64,000 nucleotides of DNA from Actinomadura meyerae (lineage in GTDB: Bacteria > Actinomycetota > Actinomycetes > Streptosporangiales > Streptosporangiaceae), in NCBI RefSeq assembly GCF_900188445.1, contig NZ_FZOR01000005.1, forward strand, positions 1 through 64,000, in the 5' to 3' direction. Below, piece after piece: positions 25,202 through 34,583 of the stretch (position 1 is the stretch's first letter; each line of letters opens with the position of its first letter). The notes under the pieces are model-generated. The model was not told the DNA's origin. It saw only the letters and a list, made by a program, of their open reading frames with translations, and did no database searches. The position numbers and the translations under genes were made by a program.

Positions 25202-26644
25202 ATGCGCGTGACACGTCGTGGTTTTCTGGCAACGGGCCTGGTGGGAGGGGCCGCGCTTCTCAGCGGCGCCGGGGCGCGGCGCCCGCCGAAGGCGGCGGGT
25301 CCCGCGGCACCGGACCGCTACCTCACCTTTCCCGGCGTCCGGCCGCCGGGGCTGACGGCGCGGCGGCTCGGCCCCACCTCGGACGGCCTGCTGTTCATCG
25401 CCCCGTTCCGCGGCACCGACACCGCCGACGCCCTCATCGTCGACGACGCCGGCGAACCGGTGTGGATCCACCGGTCCGACCGGCTGGTCACCGACGTCCG
25501 CGTGCAGGAGTACGAGGGCGCGCCCGTCCTCACGTTCTGGGAGGGAGAGCGCAAGACGGGCGGCCACGGCGCCGGCAACGGCGTGATCCTCGGCGCCGAC
25601 TACCGGCGCGTCGCCGAGGTCGAGGCCGGGGACGGGGTCTCCGGCGACCTGCACGAGTTCGCGCTCACCGACCGCGGGACGGCGCTGGTCATCGCCTACC
25701 CGGAGGTCACCGCCGACCTGCGCCCGATCGGCGGCCCGCGCCGGGGCCGCGTCCTGGACGGGCGGGTCCAGGAGATCGACGTCCGCACGGGCGAGGTGCT
25801 GCTCGACTGGAGCGCGCTCGACCACATCGCCATCGCCGAGACCCGGACGCCGCTGACCCCTGAGGCGAACGGCACCCCGGGCAAGGTGTTCGACCCGGTC
25901 CACGTCAACTCCGTGCAGGACGACGGCGACGCGCTGCTCATCTCGGCGCGCAACACCTCCGCGGTCTACTCGATCGACCGGCGGACCGGCGCCGTCCGGT
26001 GGCGGCTCGGCGGCCGGCGCGGCGACTTCGCGCTCGGGCCGGGCGCCGCGTTCGCCTGGCAGCACGACGCCCGCCGGCGGCCCGACGGGACGATCACGCT
26101 CTTCGACAACCACATCACCGACGTCGGCGACGGCGCCTCGCGCGGCATCGTCCTCCGGGTCGACGAGGCGGCCCGGAAGGCGACGCTCGTCCGCGAGTAC
26201 GCCGACGGCCGGACCTACGGGCAGTACATGGGCAACCTCCAGACGCTGCCGGACGGGAACGCGCTCATCGGCTGGGGGTCGACGCCGGCGCTGACGGAGT
26301 TCGCCGCCGACGGGACGCCCGTCCTGGAGATCACCGGGATCGGCGACGGCTCGTACCGCGCCTACCGCGCCGCGTGGGAGGGGCGGCCCGCGGACCGGCC
26401 CGCCGTCGCGGTGTCACCGCTGCCGGGCGACCGGATGCGGGTCCACGCGAGCTGGAACGGCGCGACCGGCGTCGCCGCGTGGCGCTTCCGCACCGGCTCC
26501 GACGCCCGTCCCATCGTGTCGGACCCGGTGCGGCGGACGGGCTTCGAGACCACCGTGACGCTCGGGCGCTCCCCCAACGTCATCGCCGAGGCCCTGGACG
26601 CGGGTGGCGCCGTCCTCGCCCACTCCGAGCCGCGCGCGGTCTGA
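25202..26644 (+). CDS. arylsulfotransferase family protein, Tat signal
   Basis: A 480-residue secreted protein. A Tat signal is evident at the start, with Arg5-Arg6 in 'TRRGFLATGL' then an Ala/Gly-rich hydrophobic run. The body resembles the ASST family, which moves sulfate between aryl sulfate esters and phenols through a beta-propeller: 'DPVHVNSVQDDGDALLISARNTSAVYSIDRRTGAVRWRLGG' and 'HDARRRPDGTITLFDNH' are the characteristic repeats, including the His of the latter. Many actinobacterial members lack demonstrated activity. It lies 40 bases after the MFS gene. Confidence 0.85.
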   Translation: MRVTRRGFLATGLVGGAALLSGAGARRPPKAAGPAAPDRYLTFPGVRPPGLTARRLGPTSDGLLFIAPFRGTDTADALIVDDAGEPVWIHRSDRLVTDVRVQEYEGAPVLTFWEGERKTGGHGAGNGVILGADYRRVAEVEAGDGVSGDLHEFALTDRGTALVIAYPEVTADLRPIGGPRRGRVLDGRVQEIDVRTGEVLLDWSALDHIAIAETRTPLTPEANGTPGKVFDPVHVNSVQDDGDALLISARNTSAVYSIDRRTGAVRWRLGGRRGDFALGPGAAFAWQHDARRRPDGTITLFDNHITDVGDGASRGIVLRVDEAARKATLVREYADGRTYGQYMGNLQTLPDGNALIGWGSTPALTEFAADGTPVLEITGIGDGSYRAYRAAWEGRPADRPAVAVSPLPGDRMRVHASWNGATGVAAWRFRTGSDARPIVSDPVRRTGFETTVTLGRSPNVIAEALDAGGAVLAHSEPRAV

Positions 26645-26665
26645 CGGGCTCTCCGGCGGGACGGG

Positions 26666-27076
26666 TCACTCGTCGTCGCGGGGCGGCGGGCTGTTGAGGA
26701 TGCGGTAGCGGTCGAGGATGCGTTCCAGCTCGCGCCGGTCGCGCTTGGTGGGACGGCCCGCGCCGCGCTCGCGGCGGCCGACCGGGATCAGGGCCTCGCG
26801 CGGCGGCGGGGGCGGGCTCTTGTCGATCAGGCACTCCTGCGCGGCGGGCGCCCCGACCCGCTTGCGGACGATCTTCTGCACCACCACGACGCGCTCCCGC
26901 CCGTCGTGGCGGAGCCGGACCGTGTCGCCGGGCTTCACCGCCGTGGACGGCTTGGCGCGCTCGTCGTTCACGCGGACATGGCCCGCCCTGCACGCCGTCG
27001 TCGCCATCGAACGGGTCTTCAGCAGCCGCACCGACCAGATCCACAGATCGACCCGCACGGACCCCTCATCGCCCAT
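26666..27076 (-). CDS. hslR: RNA-binding S4 domain protein, Hsp15-like
   Basis: A 136-residue protein with an N-terminal S4 RNA-binding domain, 'VRVDLWIWSVRLLKTRSMATTACRAGHVRVNDERAKPSTAVKPGDTVRL', the pattern of ribosome-associated heat-shock protein Hsp15. That protein frees stalled 50S subunits carrying a tRNA-peptide. The C-terminal part is basic and Pro-rich. It is convergent with the arylsulfotransferase gene (21 bases apart) and just downstream of the acyltransferase gene, with which it may share the strand but not obviously an operon. Confidence 0.8.
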   Translation of the reverse strand: MGDEGSVRVDLWIWSVRLLKTRSMATTACRAGHVRVNDERAKPSTAVKPGDTVRLRHDGRERVVVVQKIVRKRVGAPAAQECLIDKSPPPPPREALIPVGRRERGAGRPTKRDRRELERILDRYRILNSPPPRDDE

Positions 27077-27088
27077 GCGTCCATGATG

Positions 27089-28054
27089 TCACCCGGGTGC
27101 GGGTGCCCGGTGCTCGCCGATCCAGGCGTCGGCGCGCTCCCACTGCCGGTACAGCCAGTCGACGCGGTCGTCCCGGCCGTCCGGGACGTCCTCGGCGGGG
27201 ATCCGCCACCACCGGGCGCGGACGGGGGCCGTGAGCGGGATGTGCCGCCAGACGTCGCCGGCCGTGGCCATGCCGTCGAGCCCGGTGTGCGCGACGAACA
27301 CCACGTCGGCGTCCGGGGCGGCGTCGAGCGCGGCCAGCACCCCGCCGGGGCGCGGCGGCATCAGGTTGCGCATCGCGGCGGCGCGGACGGCCTCGCCGGT
27401 GCGGCGCAGCCGGGTGAGCCGCCGGATCGCGCGGCGCCGCCGCGCCGGGGTGAAGTTGCCGCCCTCCGGGAAGATCAGCAGCGCGTCGCGGGGGCCGAGC
27501 CCGGCGGCGAGCCGGCCGATCCCGGCGGCCGCGCCGCCGCCGGGCGTGACGAACACGTTCGGCATGCGGTTCGCGGCGATGTCGATGCACGGGTCGAGCT
27601 GGAGCTCCGCCTTCATGACCACGCGGGGCCGGCGCCGGTAGTCGGCCAGCAGGTGGTGGACGAGCAGCAGCGCGTCGCCGGGCCCGGCGTGCCGGCTGAG
27701 GACGATCAGCGGCCGGTCGCCGGGCGGCTCCGCCCCCACGCCGGTGATCTCCCCGCGCAGCCCGAGGTGCCGCTGGGCCGACCCGTACAGCCCGGCGACG
27801 TAGCGGCGGATGACGTCGTAGTGCCGGTCGTCGCGGGTCCGGCGGCGGAGCCACAGCAGGCCGCACTCCAGCACGGCGGCCGACTCCCGGGTGCCCCAGG
27901 CGAGCGCGAACCAGAGCAGCCGGCGCGCCCGCCGCCGCTCGCGTCCGACCAGCGAGGTCACCGCGAGGGCGACCGGGAACACGACGACGATCAGCAGGGT
28001 GAGGACGAAGAGCAGTGGCGTGAAGAGCAGGCGGCGCAGGGGGAGGGGTGGCAT
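27089..28054 (-). CDS. 1-acyl-sn-glycerol-3-phosphate acyltransferase family protein
   Basis: A 321-residue membrane-bound acyltransferase. The N-terminus has a strong hydrophobic segment (8-36). The PlsC catalytic motif H-x4-D is 'SRHAGPGDA' (His122, Asp127) and the substrate loop is 'FPEGGNFTP' near 195. It transfers acyl groups to lysophosphatidic acid or a related glycolipid. It starts one base after the patatin stop; a phospholipase and an acyltransferase in one unit suggests lipid remodelling, an inference. Confidence 0.9.
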   Translation of the reverse strand: MPPLPLRRLLFTPLLFVLTLLIVVVFPVALAVTSLVGRERRRARRLLWFALAWGTRESAAVLECGLLWLRRRTRDDRHYDVIRRYVAGLYGSAQRHLGLRGEITGVGAEPPGDRPLIVLSRHAGPGDALLLVHHLLADYRRRPRVVMKAELQLDPCIDIAANRMPNVFVTPGGGAAAGIGRLAAGLGPRDALLIFPEGGNFTPARRRRAIRRLTRLRRTGEAVRAAAMRNLMPPRPGGVLAALDAAPDADVVFVAHTGLDGMATAGDVWRHIPLTAPVRARWWRIPAEDVPDGRDDRVDWLYRQWERADAWIGEHRAPAPG

Positions 28055-28055
28055 G

Positions 28056-28892
28056 TCACGCCCGTTCTTTGAGGTACTCCAAGGATGCCTGGTAGGCGCT
28101 CTCGATGTGAGCCCGTATCCCGGACACGTTCCGGTAGCGCATCTGGGCGAGGTCGACCCCGGCCTTCCGCGGTCTGCCGCCCGCCGGGAGGACGTGCACG
28201 CTCAGCCCGTCCGGCAGGGTCGCCATCTCCTCGAAGAACCGGTGCCGGCGCGCGATCTCGAACGCGACCATGCCGACCTCCCAGGGGCGGCGCGGCGGCG
28301 CGAGGTCCCGCTCGATGCGCCCGACGTGCAGGACGTAGACCGTGGTCGCGCCGAGCATCACGGCCCGCCCGACCGGGATGCTGTGGACGAGCCCGCCGTC
28401 GAAGTAGTGCCGGTCCCCGACGCGGACGGGCGGCAGCAGGCCCGGCGCGGCGCAGGAGGCCAGCACGGCGGGCGGCAGCGGCCCGGACCGGAACCAGTGC
28501 GCCATCGCCGTCTCGATCCCCGCGGCGACGCACTGGAACGGGATCTCCAGCTCCTCGAACGTCCGGGCGGGGAGCAGTTCGTCCAGCATGCGGCGCAGCG
28601 GCTCGGCGGAGTGCAGGTGGGTGCCGGAGCGGGCGAGCGTCCACAGCCGCGTCCACACCCGCGACCCGAACACCTCGCGGACGGAGTCGTCCGACCACAG
28701 GGCGGTGAGGCGCTCGACGGCCGTGTCCGGCTCCGCCGCGACGAACACGCCGTTCAGCGCGCCGATGGACGTCCCGACGACGAGGTCCGGCCGGACGCCG
28801 GTCTCCGCGAGCGCCCGCAGCATCCCGACCTCGTGCGCGCCGAGGACGCCGCCGCCTCCGAGCACGAACGCGGTCCGCGGCTCCCGGTCCAC
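28056..28892 (-). CDS. patatin-like phospholipase
   Basis: A 278-residue serine lipid acyl hydrolase. The oxyanion motif 'GGGGVLG' is at 12-18, the nucleophile Ser42 in 'GTSIGA', and the catalytic Asp165 in 'FDGGLV': the Ser-Asp dyad of the family is complete. It lacks a signal peptide. Co-transcribed with the acyltransferase gene directly after it. Confidence 0.92.
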   Translation of the reverse strand: MDREPRTAFVLGGGGVLGAHEVGMLRALAETGVRPDLVVGTSIGALNGVFVAAEPDTAVERLTALWSDDSVREVFGSRVWTRLWTLARSGTHLHSAEPLRRMLDELLPARTFEELEIPFQCVAAGIETAMAHWFRSGPLPPAVLASCAAPGLLPPVRVGDRHYFDGGLVHSIPVGRAVMLGATTVYVLHVGRIERDLAPPRRPWEVGMVAFEIARRHRFFEEMATLPDGLSVHVLPAGGRPRKAGVDLAQMRYRNVSGIRAHIESAYQASLEYLKERA

Positions 28893-29007
28893 TCGGGCCT
28901 CCCTTCCCCGGAGGCAGCCTCTCCCGGCCCGTGCGCGATAAACGGGGCGCGACGAACAAACGTGAGCGAGGTGAACGGAACCGGACGAGCTACCCCAAGA
29001 AAGGGGC

Positions 29008-29045
29008 GGGCCGGCCGCCCAGGGTGGGTGATGGACGGCCGGCCC
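29008..29045 (-). terminator. hairpin after the GH3 gene
   Basis: GGGCCGGCCG and CGGCCGGCCC form a perfect 10-bp stem with an 18-base loop shortly after the GH3 stop; on the minus strand a pyrimidine-rich tail (CCCCTTTCTT) follows. A likely terminator. Confidence 0.55.
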
Positions 29046-29061
29046 TCGTCGGGGACGCCGG

Positions 29062-30990
29062 TCAGTGGTGGTGACCGGCGCGGGTGCGGAGGCCGTACCC
29101 GTAGGGGAACAGCGGCTTGTACGCGCGGTCGCCGACGTTGATCGGCTCCTGGGCCTCGCTGCGCGGCCACGTCACCGGCAGTCGGCCGGTGAAGGGCCGC
29201 TTGCCGAACAGGACGTCCGCGACGCCCGCGCCCTCGCTGCCCGGCAGCCAGGACATGACGAACGCGTCCATCGCCGGCAGCCGGTCGGTGACGATCTGCG
29301 GCCGTCCCGCGACGTCGAGGACGACGCAGGTCTCGATCGCGGCGCACACCTTGTCGATGTTGGCCTTGTCGGCGTCCGACAGGTTCAGCGTGTGCCCGTT
29401 GCCGACGTCGCCGACGCCCTCCGCGTACGGGGTCTCGCCGACCACGACGATGCCGACGTCGGCGCCGGACATCGGCGCCGACGCGTCCGCGCTGTAGGTG
29501 ACGCGGGACGAGTTCTGCTCGATGCCGTCCAGGATGGTCGTGCCGGGGATGATGTCACCGGACGAGCCCTGCCAGGTGACCGTCCAGCCCCCGGCCTGGT
29601 TGCCGATGTCGTCGGCGTTCACGCCCGCCACGTAGATCCGCTGGTTCTTGCGCAGCGGCAGCGCGTGCCGCTCGTTCTTCAGCAGGACCTGCGACTTCGC
29701 GACGGCCTCCCGCGCGACCGCCCGGTGCTGCGCCGACCCGATCGACGGGGCCAGGCTCCGGTCGGTGTAGGGGTGCTCGAACAGGCCCATGTCGAACTTC
29801 GCGGTGAGGATGCGCCGGACGGCGTCGTCGATCCGTGCCATCGGCACGCGTCCCGCCCTCACCTCGGCGATCAGCGTCTCGACGAACTGCGGGGCGCTGT
29901 AGGGCTCCATGAACATGTCCATGCCGGCGTTGACGGCCGTCCGGACCTGCGTCGGGTAGTCGCCCGGGATCTGGTGGATCGCCTCCCAGTCGCTGATCAG
30001 GAACCCGTCGAAGCCGATCTTCTTCTTGAGGACGTCGGTCAGCAGCTCCTTGTGCGCGCTCATCTTCACCGGGTTGCCGACGCCGTCCTCCTTCCAGTCG
30101 ACGCTGGAGAACGACGGCATGATGCTGCCGACCCCGTACTTGCGGACGGCGGTGACGTAGGGCGCCAGGTCGATCTTCGCGAACGTCCCGCGGTCGGTGA
30201 CGGTGACGCCCTGGTCGATCGTGTAGGTCCCGCTGGTGGACGAGCCGAAGACCGTGTCGCCGTCGCCCGCGAAGTGCTTCGCCGTCGCCAGGACGTGCCG
30301 GTTCGTGGCCATGTCGCGCTTGTGCCGGCCCTGGAAGCCCTGGACGGCGACCGCCATCTCCGTCACGAGGCGGGGGTCCTCGCCGAAGGACTCGTACGTC
30401 CGGCCCCAGCGCACGTCGCGGCTGACGCAGACGCACGGCGCGAACACCCACTGCGGCCCGGTCGCCTTGGTCTCGACGGCCGTGATCTGCTCCGCCTTCT
30501 CGACGAGCCGGGGGTCGCGGGCCGCGCCCAGCCCGATGTTGTGCGGGAAGACCGTCGCGCCGACGAGGTTGTTGTGGCCGTGCACCGAGTCGATCCCGTA
30601 CAGCAGCGGGATCTTCAGCCGGGTGGCGAGGGCCTTCGACTGGTAGGCGTCCACCATGTCCGCCCAGCCGGACGGGGTGTTGTCGGCCGGCACCGACCCG
30701 CCGCCCGAGAGCACCGAGCCGAGCGCCAGCGAGGTGATCTGGTCGCGGTCGCCGTCGATGGCGCCGCGCTCGGCCTGGGTCATCTGGCCGACCTTCTCCT
30801 CCAGCGTCATCCGGCCGAGCAGGTCGCTCACCCGAGCGGACGTGCCGAGGCGGGCGTTGAGGTAGGCGGGGGGCCCGCCGGCCTGCGCGGGCTGGACCGC
30901 GATGGCGGACGGGAGGGCGGCGATGGTCGCGAGCGCGACCAGTGATCGCCCGATCCGGGTGGCGATGACGCGGCTGTGGGGGTGTCGCAA
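29062..30990 (-). CDS. secreted glycoside hydrolase family 3 protein (beta-glucosidase type)
   Basis: A 642-residue exported glycosidase. A signal peptide (about 1-37, ending '...QPAQA') is followed by the GH3 barrel: 'ATAKHFAGDG' (catalytic-site Lys-His) near 236-243 and the nucleophile Asp334 in 'GFLISDWEAI'. A second GH3 C-domain with 'GETPYAEGVGD' follows. It resembles exo-1,3/1,4-glucanase or beta-glucosidase members. TTG start at 30990 with GGAGG seven bases upstream; the open frame before it is non-coding. No lactose-type regulator is adjacent. Confidence 0.92.
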   Translation of the reverse strand: MRHPHSRVIATRIGRSLVALATIAALPSAIAVQPAQAGGPPAYLNARLGTSARVSDLLGRMTLEEKVGQMTQAERGAIDGDRDQITSLALGSVLSGGGSVPADNTPSGWADMVDAYQSKALATRLKIPLLYGIDSVHGHNNLVGATVFPHNIGLGAARDPRLVEKAEQITAVETKATGPQWVFAPCVCVSRDVRWGRTYESFGEDPRLVTEMAVAVQGFQGRHKRDMATNRHVLATAKHFAGDGDTVFGSSTSGTYTIDQGVTVTDRGTFAKIDLAPYVTAVRKYGVGSIMPSFSSVDWKEDGVGNPVKMSAHKELLTDVLKKKIGFDGFLISDWEAIHQIPGDYPTQVRTAVNAGMDMFMEPYSAPQFVETLIAEVRAGRVPMARIDDAVRRILTAKFDMGLFEHPYTDRSLAPSIGSAQHRAVAREAVAKSQVLLKNERHALPLRKNQRIYVAGVNADDIGNQAGGWTVTWQGSSGDIIPGTTILDGIEQNSSRVTYSADASAPMSGADVGIVVVGETPYAEGVGDVGNGHTLNLSDADKANIDKVCAAIETCVVLDVAGRPQIVTDRLPAMDAFVMSWLPGSEGAGVADVLFGKRPFTGRLPVTWPRSEAQEPINVGDRAYKPLFPYGYGLRTRAGHHH

Positions 30991-31482
30991 GTCGTCCCTC
31001 CTGGGTCGCTCCGAGAACGCCGCGCGGCCCGGCGGACCGCGCACGGCCGGGCGCGGGGGTCGTGGCACGCCCGGATCGGCCACGACCCCCGCGCTCGGCG
31101 GCGTCGTCTCCCAGGAACCTCCCCCGGCTCCCCCGCAGCTGTCAACAAACCTGCCTATTGGCCGGCGAGGCCCGTGAAAACCGTGGAAGAGGGGTTGACG
31201 GGCCCGTGACCGGGGCGGACGGGCGAGGGCCGTGATCACCGCCGCCGCGGCCGCGGCCACCACCGCCCCTTCCGCGCCGCCCGGCCGGGCCGGACGCATC
31301 CGCACCCCCGGTCACCATGGCCACGTCCGGCCACGGAACGCACGCGAGCGCCCGGGCGGCCGGCGGGTGATCAGCCGTCCCGGGCGCTCGCCATCCGGTG
31401 TGGCGCGTGCGTACTCGGAACCGGGCCCCCGGCCGTCCGGCGGGCGGCGGCGGAGGGCCCTCGTGGACGCGCGGCGGTGCCC
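30991..31482. other. promoter region of the GH3 gene; no gene
   Basis: No gene is supported in this 490-base gap. On the minus strand a TTGACA (31140-31145) could serve as a -35 element for the GH3 gene, though no clear -10 follows. The rest is high-GC, low-complexity sequence without repeats I can support. Confidence 0.4.
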
Positions 31483-32508
31483 CTAGCGGCCGGTCCCCCG
31501 CTCGCCCTTGCCGCCGGAGCGCATGCCCTCGTCGCGGGTGACCTCGATGCGCTCCTTGCGGAGCTCGCCGCGCACCGTCTGCTCGTCCTGCACCTGCTCG
31601 GTGCGGACGCGCACCCGCTCGACCGGGACGGTCTCCTTCGCGATGACCGGGCGCTCCTCGTAGAGGATGATCTCGTGGTCGTCCTCGGCGATGGAGATCC
31701 GCGGATCCGCCTCGCCGCCCACGATCGGCTCGCGGTCGATCCTGACCTCCTCGTGCGAGACCGGGATCGTGCGCTCGACCATCTCGGTGTCCACGTACTT
31801 GTGCACGTGGACGCGGCCGGCCTCGTGCCGCTCGGTGTCGATGCGCATCTGCTCCTCCGACCGGGTGATCTCGGCCATCGGGGCCTCCGCGCCCTCGCGC
31901 GCCGACTGCGGCGGCATGGACTGCCCGCGCCGCTGCGCGCTCCTGCCCTTGTCCCGGTCCGGCCGGACGGCCATCCCGGCGGCGCCCGCCGTGCCCGCGG
32001 CCCCGGCGGTGCCCGCCGCGGCGGCCGGACCGGCGGACTTCTCCGTGCCGGTCGTGCCGGTCATCTCCGCCGTGTCGCCCGCGCCGGTCGTGCCGGTCGT
32101 GCCGCTCGTGTCCGTCTTGCTCTCGGCGGCCGGCGGGCGCTCGCCGGCGGTCCGGGCCGCGTCCTCGCCCTCGCGGCCCTCGCGCCGCCCGCCCGGGGGA
32201 CGGACGCCGTAGTGCCGGTACAGGTCGACGATCTGGGCGTGCGACAGGTGCTCGTCCGCGTCGACGTTCGGCGCGTCCTTGATGGTCTCCTTGTCGTAGG
32301 GGACCTGGAGCATGTCCTTGTTCTTCCGCGAGCCGGACAGCGGTACGAAGCTCTCCCTCATGCCGAACCATCCGGTGTGCACGGTCACCCACTCCGGGGA
32401 GCCGGAGTCGTCGTTGAGGTAGACCTGCTTGACCGTGCCGACCTTGGTCCCGTGGGTGTCGGTGACGCTCATCCCCATGAGTTCCCGCACCTGCGTCTGC
32501 GTCTGCAC
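31483..32508 (-). CDS. PRC-barrel and DUF2382 domain protein
   Basis: A 341-residue soluble protein. The N-terminal 75 residues are a PRC barrel, 'LMGMSVTDTHGTKVGTVKQVYLNDDSGSPEWVTVHTG'; the C-terminal 110 residues are DUF2382 ('MVERTIPVSHEEVRIDREPIVGG... DDHEIILYEERPVIAKETVPVERVRVRTE'). They are joined by a Thr/Gly/Ala-rich linker. This architecture is widespread in actinobacteria and Deinococcus and is linked to stress or photoprotection (YsnF-like), but no reaction is known. GTG start at 32508 with GAGG upstream. An unusual palindrome lies about 150 bases upstream. Confidence 0.9.
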   Translation of the reverse strand: MQTQTQVRELMGMSVTDTHGTKVGTVKQVYLNDDSGSPEWVTVHTGWFGMRESFVPLSGSRKNKDMLQVPYDKETIKDAPNVDADEHLSHAQIVDLYRHYGVRPPGGRREGREGEDAARTAGERPPAAESKTDTSGTTGTTGAGDTAEMTGTTGTEKSAGPAAAAGTAGAAGTAGAAGMAVRPDRDKGRSAQRRGQSMPPQSAREGAEAPMAEITRSEEQMRIDTERHEAGRVHVHKYVDTEMVERTIPVSHEEVRIDREPIVGGEADPRISIAEDDHEIILYEERPVIAKETVPVERVRVRTEQVQDEQTVRGELRKERIEVTRDEGMRSGGKGERGTGR

Positions 32509-32868
32509 GTTGAACACCTCTGCTTCCTGAACGCTGCCGGGCGGACGGCGGACTGCGGGGGGACGCCGGCACGGCACCCGCCTCGCGGCAACGGTGTTCT
32601 GTTTGATCCCGAGTTGCCGGATTACTCACTGATTTTCCCTATGGGAGCACCGTAAACGCGTTTACCCGATTATGGAGCAGGATTTACTCGCGGCTGGCGC
32701 GGCCCACCGGGGAGCCGCGCCCGAATTCTCTTGACAAATGCACATCAAGAAGGACGCCGCACGGCGCACTCAGGCCCTTATGGTGATCATTTTAGAATGC
32801 ACCGGTTTCGCTTTCCCGCGCCCACGAAAGACTGCCAGAGCACGCTCTCGAACATCGGAGTAACTGCC
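32509..32868. other. divergent intergenic region with a 14-bp palindrome
   Basis: A 360-base low-GC spacer between the DUF2382 gene and the protease gene. GTAAACGCGTTTAC at 32652-32665 is a perfect palindrome with a central CG, as in LacI-type operators. A TTGACA (32733-32738) lies upstream of the protease gene and may be a -35 element. No gene is seen. Confidence 0.5.
32652..32665. promoter_or_regulatory. perfect palindrome, LacI-type operator candidate
   Basis: GTAAACGCGTTTAC is fully self-complementary over 14 bases, in an AT-richer island 144-157 bases before the DUF2382 start. LacI-family sites have this A-rich half/central CG form. No LacI gene is in the window, so the binding protein is unknown. 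Confidence 0.45.
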
Positions 32869-33864
32869 ATGCGCGACTTTCCACGGACCACCCTGAGGGC
32901 GGGGGCCGTAGCGGCCGCCGCGGCCACCGCGGCCCTGGCCGGGGCGGGGTTCACCGGCACCGGGCTCGCCGAGACGAGGCACTCGCCCGCCTGGTGCAGA
33001 CCGGGCGGGACGCTGTCCGTCCGCACGATGCCGACGCGGGTGCGGATCGCCGACTGCGACCTGCGCGGCCGCGCGGTGCGCGGTGCGAACGGGCTCACCG
33101 CGGTCGTCCCGACCGACGGGACCTCGCTGGTCGCGCACGCGCTGCGCGCCGACGGCGGCGCCGAGCTGAGCATCCGCGTGGACCGGCGGGCCGGCCTGGT
33201 CACCATCGGCACGCAGGGCGGCCGGGTGCCGCACGGCCGGCCGCGCGCCTTCCGGGCGCCGACCACGGCCTGCGCGGACGGCGCCTACCGGCTCGAGCCG
33301 AGCAGGTGGCGGAGGGGCACCGCCGTCCCGTGGTACTTCTACCCGGGCGACTCCGGGCTGCCGAGCGGCCCCATCGCGGCGGGCGTGTCCAACATGGCCA
33401 ACGCCCGCACCGACTGCAACGGCGGCCGTTTCACGCCCGCGCCGAACGTGGGCGCGCGCTACGCCGGGCAGTCGAACCGGCCACCGAACCTGACCAGTGC
33501 CGCCGCCTGCGGGAAGCGGGACGGCGCCAACACGTTCGGCTGGCTGGCCATGCGGAGCGCGGGCGGCGACGTCCTCGCCGCCACCTGCACCTGGTACATC
33601 GGGTCTTCGACGGTCGAGACCGACATGGCGCTGCAGATGCAGGGCAAGCGGTGGTGGACCGCCGGGAGGTGCGCGGCCGGCTCCTACTCCGCCGAAGCGG
33701 TCGCCACGCACGAGGCGGGCCACGTCTTCGGCCTGGGCCACGTCGAGGGGATCGAGCACGGGAACCTCACGATGTCGCCCTCCCTCGCGTCCTGCGACAG
33801 GAGCGCCGCCACGCTCGGCAAGGGCGACTACGCCGGCCTGGTCGCCATCTACGGCGGACGCTGA
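32869..33864 (+). CDS. secreted matrixin-like zinc metalloprotease
   Basis: A 331-residue exported protease. A signal peptide spans about 1-35. The zinc site is a classical metzincin motif, 'HEAGHVFGLGH' with His281, Glu282, His285 and His291, and the Met-turn is 'LTMSP' (Met302). Paired Cys residues suggest disulfides. The 130 residues between signal and catalytic domain show no known domain and may act as a propeptide. ATG at 32869 with GGAG nine bases upstream. It stands alone between the DUF2382 and sortase genes. Confidence 0.9.
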   Translation: MRDFPRTTLRAGAVAAAAATAALAGAGFTGTGLAETRHSPAWCRPGGTLSVRTMPTRVRIADCDLRGRAVRGANGLTAVVPTDGTSLVAHALRADGGAELSIRVDRRAGLVTIGTQGGRVPHGRPRAFRAPTTACADGAYRLEPSRWRRGTAVPWYFYPGDSGLPSGPIAAGVSNMANARTDCNGGRFTPAPNVGARYAGQSNRPPNLTSAAACGKRDGANTFGWLAMRSAGGDVLAATCTWYIGSSTVETDMALQMQGKRWWTAGRCAAGSYSAEAVATHEAGHVFGLGHVEGIEHGNLTMSPSLASCDRSAATLGKGDYAGLVAIYGGR

Positions 33865-33986
33865 CCGTCGGCTGCCGACCATCCGGTTCTGAACGGTGAA
33901 TGCCGGACGGCGCGGAGCCGCACCGCGCCGTCCGGCGTCCCGTCCCAGGTCCTGCCCAGGGTCCCGCGCTCGCGCGCGGGGCCCGC

Positions 33987-34583
33987 TCAGCGCTTCGACA
34001 CCGACTGGAGCTTGCCCACGACGACGAGCCGGCGCCGGTCGGAGCCCTTCGGAGTGCAGGTGATGAGCGTGATGTACTGCCCGTGCGGCGCGCTGGCCCG
34101 CTTGAACGGCACCGGTTCCAGGACGCGCCGGTCGCGGGGCTTGGTGACGCGCTTGGCGCGCACCTTGTACACGTAGGTCACGCGGCCGACGCGCAGGACG
34201 ATCCGGTCGCCGCGCCGCATCCGGTCGAGCTTGTTGAACGGGTGCAGCCAGGTCGTGCGGTGGCCGAGCAGCACCGTGTTGCCGTCCCGGCCCGGCAGGC
34301 CGGTCCCCGGGTAGTGCCCGGCGGCGCGGCGCAGGACCGCCCGCCCGACGCCCTCCCGGACGGGCGCCTTGAGCCGCATCCGCTTGATCCGGATCTGCCC
34401 GATCAGCGCGCCCCGCTTCGGCCGCGCGCGGGCCACCACCGGTACGGCGCGCGCGGGCGCCGCCCGCATGCCCGCCTTGGCGCTGGCGGACGCGCCCTGG
34501 GCGGGTGCCTGGGAGACGCCCAGCACGGACAGGCCGCAGCACACGGCCATGGCCATCGCGCCCAACGATCTCCGGTCGAGCAT
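33987..34583 (-). CDS. class E/F-like sortase
   Basis: A 198-residue transpeptidase. The catalytic triad is visible: His108 in 'LLGHRTT', Cys176 in 'TLITCTPKG' and Arg185 in 'DRRRLVV'. It has a hydrophobic N-terminal signal/anchor (7-24) and a basic spacer. The 'TLITCTP' context fits sortases of class E/F that anchor aerial-hypha or surface proteins in actinobacteria. ATG at 34583 has GGGGG six bases upstream; the earlier ATG at 34619 has no site. It lies 129 bases downstream of the chaplin-like gene on the same strand, but that protein shows no clear LAXTG/LPXTG signal plus anchor. Confidence 0.9.
   Translation of the reverse strand: MLDRRSLGAMAMAVCCGLSVLGVSQAPAQGASASAKAGMRAAPARAVPVVARARPKRGALIGQIRIKRMRLKAPVREGVGRAVLRRAAGHYPGTGLPGRDGNTVLLGHRTTWLHPFNKLDRMRRGDRIVLRVGRVTYVYKVRAKRVTKPRDRRVLEPVPFKRASAPHGQYITLITCTPKGSDRRRLVVVGKLQSVSKR

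Noticed and set aside
27066..27866. Separate Arg-rich gene overlapping the acyltransferase
   Set aside because: It lies in another frame of a well-conserved PlsC-type gene.
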